A stretch of 64,000 bases of DNA from Sepioteuthis lessoniana (taxonomy: Eukaryota > Mollusca > Cephalopoda > Myopsida > Loliginidae). The stretch is taken from NCBI GenBank assembly GCA_963585895.1, contig CAUZXS010005826.1, forward strand, positions 186,001 to 250,000, in the 5' to 3' direction. Under the pieces are notes generated by a model. The model made no database searches and was not told the DNA's origin. It saw only the letters and a list, made by a program, of their open reading frames with translations. A program made the position numbers and the translations under genes. How positions within the stretch are numbered: position 1 is the first letter of the stretch; each line of letters opens with the position of its first letter. Shown here piece after piece: positions 55,521-64,000 of the stretch.

Positions 55521-55984
55521 TTTGCAGTTGTGTGTGCGAGTGTGTATACACACACATACATGCACTAGTACCTACCTGCATTATTTCGCCTAAATGTGTA
55601 ATAATTTGGTTCTGGAGTTTTAAGAATCTGGAAGAAAACGTTCTGCCATTATGCAAGGAAAACAAAAGTATCAACTCTGCTATTGGTTTTTGACAATAAA
55701 AAGGTGGTAGAACTCTCTCACAAGCTAACATCTGACTCGAGGCTTGTCAATTTACAATTACCTTTCTGAGCAATTGTGACCATATGCACCTCTAGAAAAA
55801 AAAAAAAAGTCATAGTATGAAAATAACTTTTTCTAGCAAGCAGCATCTATTCTTTCTCAATCTTTTCCTCTCAGCTATAATCTTAGACTTTTTTTCTTCA
55901 AGATCAACATTAACAAGTGTCTTACCCTATCTTAATTTGAATTTCTGCTTTGTTACATCCTTTCCACTTATTTGTCATGAAGAT
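55521..55984. other. AT-rich non-coding DNA
   Basis: A short TG/CA-rich patch lies at 55528-55562 and a pyrimidine-rich stretch at 55845-55960. No gene was recognised. Confidence 0.4.
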
Positions 55985-56215
55985 GCCTGGAGAGTAATAG
56001 TTACTGTCATAGGAAATGAACACAGTGACTGAAATTCTAATATTTCATAGTGCTAATACCCTTGGGAAAAGGGTATGAATCCAAATATCCTCCCTCCAGC
56101 TATGGGTAAATAGTAGGGCAGATTGAGCTTTAACCTAGGTATGGCAACTGGTCTTTGAGAAGAAAAGCTGAATTCAAACCTGAATGATTGGGTAAATAAA
56201 TATATAACACTCATT
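55985..56215 (+). repeat. SINE family S copy
   Basis: GAGTAATAGTTACTGTCATA (head), GTGCTAATACCCTTGGGAAA, the core CAGCTATGGGTAAATAGTAG, and TTTAACCTAGGTATGGCAAC. The B-box is degraded and the tail shortened to GATTGGGTAAAT. Confidence 0.85.
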
Positions 56216-56388
56216 CGTCATTTTGTATCTACCTATTGTGGCCAAATTGGTCTTGTTTATAGTGAATTTAAGTATGGGAGTGGAAAACTGACCAACATTT
56301 ATAAAGTCTCAGGAGAGCTCAGATATATGTAGAGTAGGGTTATAAGCATAGAAAAAAAAAAAGTCTAAAAATTAAGACTTTCTGACCA

Positions 56389-56720
56389 GTCAGTTGAGTT
56401 TAGAATACACCAAATGCATCCCCTGCAAAGAAGTAAGCTCCCTTCCCCACACAAAAAGGGGAGGGGGGTAAGTATGAAACTAAATTTCATTAGATGATGA
56501 AGCCCCAGTTCTAAATTTACAGAGCACCCCTTCACTGTCATTACTCCCAAGTCCACTGACCTGGAGATGTAACGTTTGAAAACGATTCATATTCAGTAGG
56601 ACTATGTGCAAAAAAAAAAAAAGTGGGAATTTGAAAATACAAAGAACACAATTTCCTATTCTCTAAGCATAAAATAACTCTAGAGAGGTTGACATGCCAT
56701 TAAAATCAATCAATCAAAAT
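56389..56720 (+). repeat. SINE variant A2 copy, plus orientation
   Basis: The head-side body begins CAGTCAGTTGAGTTTAGAAT. TCACTGTCATTACTCCCAAG follows, then a short internal block. The tail GGTTGACATGCCATTAAAAT ends in AATC repeats near 56715. Confidence 0.85.
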
Positions 56721-56856
56721 GGCAATGTTGAAAATTGACATGAGATGAGAACTGTTTAAATTTGAAGAACAACTTTCAAGTTTTGAGACATCTGAAATTC
56801 CTGATAGACAAAAGAATTCTGAATGCAAAATGACAACTTTACAGATTTTAAATAAT

Positions 56857-56896
<40 letters not shown>

Positions 56897-57280
56897 GTTG
56901 TGGATGATTTGTAATATCCAAATGATGAGGTGAAAAGTCACCCTGACAGAATAATACAAAAGCATACAACAAAAGATAATCCTGAAACAAGACAATCTGA
57001 TTGACACTCAAACCTTACATAATAAAAAAAAAAAAAAAAAAGTAATACCCTATAAAGGATTAATCCCACTACTCCCCCTACTACTTTTTCGGCAGAGATA
57101 CAACCAATGAAGCCGAAAATAAATGAAGGCAATTATTCAAGAGTATGTCCATAGGGATAATGGCAACTTGACCTAACAAAAATTCCTGCAAGCATCCCTA
57201 GTGATTATGGAATTTAACATTCTGCTTCAGAGAAGGAATGAAGAAAAAAAAAAAAAACAAAAAAAAAAAACACAACTTTA
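56721..57280. other. AT-rich non-coding DNA with A-runs
   Basis: A-runs near 56861, 57023 and 57244 create Phe-rich antisense frames. No gene was recognised. Confidence 0.4.
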
Positions 57281-57625
57281 ATCAGATTTTAATGGCATGG
57301 CAACCCATATGAGGTTATTTTACGCCTAAAGGTTAAGGAATCACATTCATTGTACATTCATATTTACATTTTTTTGTTTGTTTCCAAAGAGGTTTTTGCA
57401 CACAGTTATTAAATATGAATAATTTTCAAATAGGTCTATTTGACCCATAGATAAGACCCTACCAGGTATTACCACTCTAGGTCAAGGTGGACCTGGGGAG
57501 TAATGAAGAGATACTTCACATTCCCTAGATCTCCAGAACTGGAGCCTCAATATCAGATTGAGTTTAGGGTCATGCCCAGGACATCCCCTTTTGTTAGGGT
57601 CTTACCCCTCTTATGTATTCTAAAG
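57281..57625 (-). repeat. SINE variant A2 copy, 5'-truncated
   Basis: The tail GATTTTAATGGCATGGCAAC is at the left. The core CTATTTGACCCATAGATAAG and body run to CTTACCCCTCTTATG, without the head. Confidence 0.85.
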
Positions 57626-57719
57626 CAAAATGAAAACAGTATTTTATTTTGAATATTTGGTAAAGGAGAATGAGTACCAAAAATCCAAGACATACAGACA
57701 CAAATTCATTTAACAATTA

Positions 57720-58100
57720 TTGTTGCAGGTAATGGAATCGGCAACCAAAGTTCAAATCTTGGATAAGGCTGTTTGCATTTCACTTCACACTAATGCCCCC
57801 AGGAATTAAACCACCGGTTCTTTCAGCTATGAGTAAATAATAGGACAGACTGGGTTCTTTAGCCTTAGTAAAGCAACCATCCTAGAAAGAAAAATGAATT
57901 CACACCAACTTTACTCCATCTAAAAAATTAAAAAATAAATAAATAAAAATATTGACCATGTGGTGGTGTAATGGTTAGCAAACCTACATGAGCGAGTCAG
58001 AGTCTCATTGAATGCTCCATTCACTCAGCCTTATGCCAATTCTAAACAAAAAGCTTTGTCATCTCAGATCCATGGTGGAATCATTGGATAAATATATACA
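57720..58100 (+). repeat. SINE family S copy, apparently split by a family B insertion
   Basis: GCAGGTAATGGAATCGGCAA (head), AAAGTTCAAATCTTGGATAA (B-box region), the core CAGCTATGAGTAAATAATAG, and TTTAGCCTTAGTAAAGCAAC lead to ATTGACC at 57950-57957. After a B copy the S tail resumes with TGTCATCTCAGATCCATGG and ends ATTGGATAAATA. Confidence 0.75.
57961..58056 (+). repeat. SINE family B copy nested in S
   Basis: TGGTGGTGTAATGGTTAGCA (A-box), a degraded B-box GAGTCAGAGTCTCATTGAAT, and the tail AAACAAAAAGCTT. Target-site duplication was not resolved. Confidence 0.8.
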
Positions 58101-58545
58101 GAAACAAACACTATTTAGAAAATAAAAATTTCCTTTATTAAAATCTTAAAAACATGCAATTTAAACTAGTTTTTATCTATATCCTAACAGGAAGCTTAGA
58201 TAAACTATCATTTAACTAAACTTAGCACAAACCCAGAAGCATGGGTATTCAGTGAGAATCAAAACACTAAACAATAGTCCACTAACCAAGCTTGATAAAC
58301 ATTACTATAGTGGCAATGAGAATAGTTATTTTACTAAGCTTAGCATAGTTATGACAATGTCAGAAGTACAGGATGCCTAGTGAGAACTGAATTCACTCAA
58401 TTATATAATAGCCTAACTCAAGAACTATTATCCTATGCAAAGAACTCAAATTTCTGATTATCTCCCATTGTTTATACTCTAATATGTAAAGGTTATGACT
58501 TTTCAGAGTCCACTTTGTGTATGAAATTCAAAATTTGTATTCGCC

Positions 58546-58580
<35 letters not shown>

Positions 58581-58948
58581 TGGATTTTTTTATATAAGAA
58601 AAGCATTTTTGGTAAAGTGTTGGTCATAAATATATGAACACCTCACCAAATTGGTTTTGTTTCTTATCAATTAACAGTTAAGTCTTTTCCAAAAGAAAAT
58701 TTTATAAAAAGATTTTTTCCTCATTGACGACACATTACATCCGAAAAAAGCCATTGTGTCAATGTCTAAAACAAGCATGGGTAACCTTTATCAAGAAGCA
58801 GGCTGTATAGGACAGGTTTCATCAGATGGGCCACACAACTAAAAAGATTCAAGTTAATTTCATATTGACAATATTTCAACCATTTTCCCAAGAGAAGACG
58901 ATCTGTCTTAGAAATAGGTAAAAGTTAATTTTCTTTGGTAATAAGATC

Positions 58949-58952
<4 letters not shown>

Positions 58953-58994
<42 letters not shown>
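58953..58994. repeat. A-run of about 42
   Basis: An uninterrupted homopolymer following ATAAGATCTCTT. Confidence 0.95.
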
Positions 58995-58998
<4 letters not shown>

Positions 58999-59635
58999 TA
59001 ATTTTGGTATAATATTAACATCAATGATTAACTTGCCACTACTACAATACAGAATAATCAAAAGAAAAATATTCGCTATTTTCAGAGTCTGTACATCAAA
59101 ATTGTTAAATAACAGATGCATATCTAACAATTAGATACTTTCATTTGTCACTTTTGAATTGAAAGGTAATGTTAATATAAAAATACATAATAGTAAGATT
59201 GGTTTCTAATTTATTTATTTGACAATATGAAAAAGTGTTAATTTTCCTAATGAAGTTAGGTAGGTCATTCAGAGAGTATGGCAGGCCACAGTTTGCCCAT
59301 ACCTCATCAAAATGCAAATTTGATTCCAAATTTATAGTGAACTTTTACTAACTTTGAAAGACAGAAAAATGAAAATGGGAGAATACACATGTTGCACTTC
59401 TTTTTATAAATTGTTGCCAAATACAAATTAACAGTTGTTAGTTTGTCACATTTCAACACTGAGAAACAAAACGTCCATTTTAATTTATGTAACTAATAGC
59501 ATTGACAATGAAAGATTGTTGAAAAATAATTTTTTTTTTTTTTTTTTAATCATTAAGAGATCATACTAAAAATTCATTACCTTTTATAGACTTAAGGACA
59601 TCTTTAACCGAGAACAATTTCTTCCACATTTGACA

Positions 59636-59825
59636 TTATTTATAACCCACCCCCCAAGCTAAAGTTCTGGTCTCAATCACGTATGAAGCTGATCCCTTGG
59701 CATTCATAAGCCTTTCAGTTTCGAAATGTAAACAGTCATGAAATAAACATTCCCTGATGATGGCTTCAGACCAAAACTGGCCTGCTAACAGTCTCCAACT
59801 ATTCACCATCCCAGTCGTCACATTC
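59636..59825 (-). other. Open GC-richer stretch, unassigned
   Basis: A 61-residue minus-strand frame reads through TGMVNSWRLLAGQFWSEAII and HFETERLMNAKGSASYVIET. Composition is less AT-rich than its flanks. No family was recognised. It may be a piece of an unidentified transposon or repeat. Confidence 0.25.
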
Positions 59826-60016
59826 TTAGGACCTTCCCCAAGTAGTCTCCATAATATCAGTCATGCTTTTCTAATGAAGGTAATCCCATAGAAGTATTAA
59901 CATTTTCTTTCAATCATCTGTGGAAAATTTCAAGAATGTGATAGTGAACAGGTGGAGACTGTTTGAAATCAGTCTAAAAAAAAAAAAAAAAAAAAAAAGG
60001 TACTCAAATAAAAGTG

Positions 60017-60080
<64 letters not shown>

Positions 60081-60092
60081 GATAGATAGATA
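60017..60092. repeat. Compound microsatellite (AT)n-(ATA)n-(GATA)n
   Basis: Three successive simple repeats: about 38 bases of AT, about 25 bases of AAT, and three GATA units. Confidence 0.95.
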
Positions 60093-60811
60093 TGGCTTCA
60101 CTCCAGGAGAGAAAGAGGGGTTGTCACCTCCCCATTGTACCTATTTAGCCCCTACCCATATTGATGCCTTTATTACCTACAATAAATTCAATTTTTTTCA
60201 TCACATCCAGCACTTGTGGTAGAAAGATGCAGATAAATACTCATTAACTCTTAACCCTCAGATACCCTGTATCCAAGCTCATAATTCACAAAAGAGTCTA
60301 GCACAAAAACACATTCAAACTTTGCTTCAGGGTGCAGACATCTTTGTTTAAAGCTATCCCATCATCCCATTCAAAGAATAACTGAATGGTTGCTATATAA
60401 AGCCATTTATTATTAGTATCCGACTTGATCTCCCCGAGCCCCAAATCACAGCTTATACTTACTGTTTAAAATAATACTGCCCAGCTCGAAATTTAGGGTT
60501 TACAGATTCAGAGTTTTCTTAGATTTTAGAAAATTCTATATATTTACACAATACCCCGCCATCCAACTCTTATTTGTTCATTTTCAAAACATTTGAATGT
60601 TGCTTTCAAATAATGTATTTTATGTTTGTTTTTGTTAAATACAAAAATTAATTTTTTTTTTTTTTTTTTTTTTTTTAAATAATTTTATAAATCTTTGAGG
60701 GAAATATTTCACTTATACAAGATTTCTATAAATTTTTTTTTCTTTGAAGGCAGTTTTTTTTTTTTAGCCAAATTTCATTGTGAAAATAAATTTTGTCCAG
60801 GTAAGTTAGGT

Positions 60812-61195
60812 TATTTGGTTTAATAGCATTAAAATCCTTGGTTATTTAATGTAAATAGTTTGAAGGAAATATTTCTTAATTAGCTGGAGCTTACTGGTTT
60901 GCATACAGTTAAATGGTTTCAGGAATTGCTATCTAATACTAATAATTGAATTTAATATTAGTCATTTATTTGTATACAGTTAAGTGGCTTCAAACTTCAG
61001 AAAACAAACATATTTGACCCATAGATGGGACCCAAGCAGGTATTACCACTCCAGATCAGAGTGGATTTGGGAGTATTGGCAATGAAGTACTCCACGTTCC
61101 TCAAAACTCCAAGACTCTGGAGCCTCACTATCAGATGGTTTAGTGTCATATCCAGGGCACTTGTTGGGGTCTTATCTTTCTGCAGAGCTGTTTTA
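60812..61195 (-). repeat. SINE family A copy, 5'-truncated
   Basis: The tail TTTGGTTTAATAGCATTAAA is diverged. The core TATTTGACCCATAGATGGG and body run to TTATCTTTCTGCAGAGCTG. The 67-residue frame is repeat-derived. Confidence 0.8.
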
Positions 61196-61607
61196 TCCAG
61201 ATCTCTTAGAAAATTAATACAATCATAGGATGTGTAGAAAAATTACTGAAAGCTAAAACACTAATTGGGTTAGATATATTAAATTACAAAAAAATAAAAA
61301 ATAATAAAAAAAATAAAATAAAATCTTTAAAACTAATAAACGCTGGGGGGGGGAGTAATTTGCAAAGACAAAGCAGTTTTTCTTTAATTACTACCCTCCC
61401 TCCAATTAAAAAAAGTGAATAAATAACAAAATTACGGGTAAAACTAGAAAATTTTAAATATTTTAAGTTCTAAAATGAAACATTTTCATCAGACATGAAA
61501 AAGAAAAAGAAAGTGTTTATGCTTTAAAAGAAAGACAAATCTCAAAACTAAATAGAGAAGGTCAGAGGAAAGTAGGCGTGAAAGGAATGCACAAAGTTGA
61601 GGTTTTG

Positions 61608-61696
<89 letters not shown>

Positions 61697-62907
61697 CACA
61701 CACACACACATATAAATAAATAAAATTCTTTGTTTCTCTGTAAAACCTGCCATGCTTAAAAACCAAACATAAGATTAACAAGTGAATCTTGTCAGCAAAC
61801 AAATATATTAACTACAACAGCATATTGCCTTTTGAATAGTACAAAAAAATAGATCATTGATCAAATAAACACAAGGGTCTTGTACCAAACATTGGCTATT
61901 TTTGAAGATTGTTCATGTAACAAAACATGCATATTCTTAATCTTTAATTTTGGTAAAAACTTTTAAAATTGTTTCTATCATTTTTGTTGAAAAGTTGTTT
62001 AAAAGACGAGTTTTATCATCAAATTAAATGGGTAAAATTTGTGCATGTGAATTATTTGAAATTGTGGTAAAAATCTTTAAAACGGTTTTCTAGCTCAGGT
62101 TTCCTAGAATTTTTTTTTAAAAGTTTAGAAATATATATTTCTATGCCTATTTAAATGAAATTTAACCATTTATAATCAGATTTTAAAGTAAAACTCCCTC
62201 AAAAATGCCAATTTGAGTAAAAAATTTCTGTATACCAGGAAATATGAAAACAAGATAGAACATACTACTTGTGTTTGAGTGTGTGTTGTATATAATATTC
62301 TGAAACAAGGATAAACATGCTTTCTCTTCAGAGTGATTTTATTCAGTTCTACCCCAGCTATTTGGAAAAGATTCCTCATCAAAATTTTCTTTTAATTGTT
62401 CATCTTCTGTAGCTCAAGTTGATTTCCAGAATAAATATCAAATAAATGATATGAATAATTCCATTGTTAGAAGCAAAAATCCAAGACAAATTGTATGTGT
62501 AGATGTAACTTTTGTGCTTTTATAATACAGGTCAAAAGCCGAATAAATATCAAATTCTTTCCAACAGAGTTATTTACAAGTCAAATAAATTCCCAATGAA
62601 ATTCTGATCTATGAACAAATGCCCATTGTATAGTTTATATTTTTTGACAACTTTGTAATATTCAATCCAAATGCCCACATAAAAGCCAATTTAGCCAACT
62701 TACATAAAGGGCTGAAGAATAACTGACTCGAGGCAGAGAATACAGATACTACACTAATCCCAGTATCAAATCCATATTTAAATAATCCCATCATTTTTTT
62801 TTTCAGGATTTGAGCCCATTTTGTATTAAGTTCAAAAATTTGAAATTTTGCATTAACTTATGCTATGAAAAAAAATGTTGAAGATATGAAAAGCAATCTT
62901 GTAGATT
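61196..62907. other. AT-rich non-coding DNA
   Basis: Contains the TG/TA/CA microsatellite at 61609-61713. A weak recurrence of TTTGGTAAAAACTTTTAAAA and GTGGTAAAAATCTTTAAAA (61950 and 62063) suggests an old duplicated AT-rich repeat. No gene was recognised. Confidence 0.4.
61609..61713. repeat. Compound microsatellite (TG)n-(TA)n-(CA)n
   Basis: TG flanks on the left and CA on the right surround about 68 bases of TA. The whole tract is therefore nearly self-complementary and could extrude as a long cruciform. Minus-strand frames across it are not genes. Confidence 0.95.
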
Positions 62908-63345
62908 TGTTTGGTTAAGTTCTATGGCATATCAACCATTGTAGGTTATTTAATGCAAAATACTGTTTATACATATATATTAAGAATGTACGATTTGTAA
63001 ACATCTTTGACATTTTTAAATGAGCCTGAGCTGGTTAATGGTTTCAAGTATTTCTATCAAAAACACATAATTCTATTGACTTATCATTCGTTTGCACAGT
63101 TTAAAATGTTAAACAGCTATTTGACTCATAGATAGGACCCTATCAGGTGCTACCACTCCGTGCCAGAGTGGACCTAGGAGCAATGGCAATGAAGGGGTAC
63201 TCTGCATTCGCCAAAGCTCCAGCATTACTGGAACCTCGCTATCAGATTGTTTAGTGTCATATCCAGGATACTCATTGGGGGAATCGCACCCCTCTGCAAA
63301 AATGCAATTGGTGTATTCTGCAGCCCCAGCCAACTGGACTAATTT
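62908..63345 (-). repeat. SINE family A copy
   Basis: Complete from GTTCTATGGCATATCAACC to CAGCCCCAGCCAACTGG. The internal subrepeat block is short. The 88-residue minus-strand frame is repeat-derived. Confidence 0.87.
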
Positions 63346-63394
63346 GGTAAAGTATTGGTCATAACATGTTACCAAATAGGTTTTATTTCTTATC

Positions 63395-63720
63395 CATTGA
63401 TTTTAATGGCATGTCAACGCATCTATAGTCATTTTATACCCAGAAGTTAGAGAATTAAGTTTTTCTTTGCAATTTTTTCAGTCCTATCAAATACAATTAA
63501 TTGTTAAATCTATTTAGCCCATAGATAAAACAGTAACAGGTACTACCACTCCAGGTCAGAGTGGACCTGAGAGTAATGGTATCAAAGGGGTCCTTCACAC
63601 TTCAAAATGGGGTCACACCATTAGGGTCTTACCCAGAATGCCCCTCATTTTTTTTTTTGGTGGGGAGAGAGAGGTCTCATAGTCAGCATATTCTAAGCCT
63701 TGCTGGCAGAGTGGTTAATT
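63395..63720 (-). repeat. SINE variant A2 copy
   Basis: The tail TTGATTTTAATGGCATGTCA is at the left. The core TATTTAGCCCATAGATAAAA and the body (AGAGTGGACCTGAGAGTAAT) run to the head-side CAGCATATTCTAAGCC. It follows the A copy in the same orientation after about 50 bases. Confidence 0.85.
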
Positions 63721-64000
63721 GTGACAAAATTTATATTCAGTTTTTCTGAGACATGAAAATGTGTTCAGGTTATTTGTACATGTAATTAGAAAAAAATTCT
63801 TTCAAATAGACCATTTATTTCTAAACAAATTATTAGGCTAATTCAAATTTCATCAGTTCCATTGTAAAATACTCATGTTCTCTTAAAAATATTGGTAATT
63901 TTAATGAAAGTGACCATTTTGAAAATTATGAAGTTCTTAAACTTTTCACTTACATCTTTCCAATTTCTGTTTAGTCATTTTTGTTATATTCATTATAAGA

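Larger units (their letters stand above)
58101..60811. other. AT-rich non-coding DNA
   Basis: A 2.7-kb stretch without SINE copies. It holds (AC)n at 58551-58578, a 42-base A-run at 58953-58994, T-runs near 59529 and 60650, an open GC-richer patch at 59636-59825, and a compound microsatellite at 60017-60092. Bases 58605-58680 share a segment (GGTAAAGTGTTGGTCATAA, then ACCAAATTGGTTTTGTTTCT) with 63345-63395. Confidence 0.45.

Overview
The window looks like AT-rich, repeat-dense, gene-poor animal DNA. It has no bacterial gene order, operons or long open frames. It is crowded with tRNA-headed SINEs, Penelope-like and non-LTR retroelement relics, a solo LTR, and many microsatellites and long A-runs. 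This combination best fits a lophotrochozoan, most likely a coleoid cephalopod (squid, cuttlefish or octopus). The assignment is an inference from the style of the SINEs and Penelope relics; no diagnostic gene is present.

No complete protein-coding gene was found. The only sequence that reads like an ordinary host exon is a 197-bp minus-strand candidate terminal exon at 49663-49859, and its product is not recognised. Two other open, GC-richer stretches (31600-31866 and 59636-59825) are unassigned. Most longer open frames come from microsatellites or repeat copies.

Repeat families, named here for convenience. Family A: about 0.35-0.75 kb, read minus-strand in most copies, with a diverged tRNA-like head, a conserved body, variable internal subrepeats, and a tail ending in ATATGCCATAAAACC. 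A2: a variant of A ending in ATGCCATTAAAATC plus AATC repeats. D: tRNA-headed with the A-type tail. S: tRNA-headed, with its own tail. B: short, tRNA-headed, ending in AAGCTTAGTAAATTA. T: tRNA-headed, ending in GTTGCCAACTTTTAC. One 5S rRNA-headed copy carries the B tail. A, D and S share a core around CTATGGGTnAAATAGT, so they look like one mosaic SINE superfamily.

Layout. 1-5.5 kb: S-related duplications, a 19-bp minisatellite between duplicated flanks, and the 5S-headed element. 6-9 kb: three A copies, one of them inside an S copy. 9.2-12.7 kb: a retroelement cluster with two unrelated Penelope-like relics and the 3' end of a LINE. 13-15.1 kb: plain AT-rich DNA. 15.1-24.5 kb: many SINEs, including A inside A2 and a solo LTR inside A. 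24.5-28.7 kb: sparse, with long A-runs. 28.7-29.7 kb: a 1-kb composite purine-rich satellite. 30-64 kb: scattered S, D, B, T, A and A2 copies separated by AT-rich DNA, plus one foldback (MITE-like) element at 48.4-48.7 kb. Nested insertions with target-site duplications let several insertions be ordered in time.
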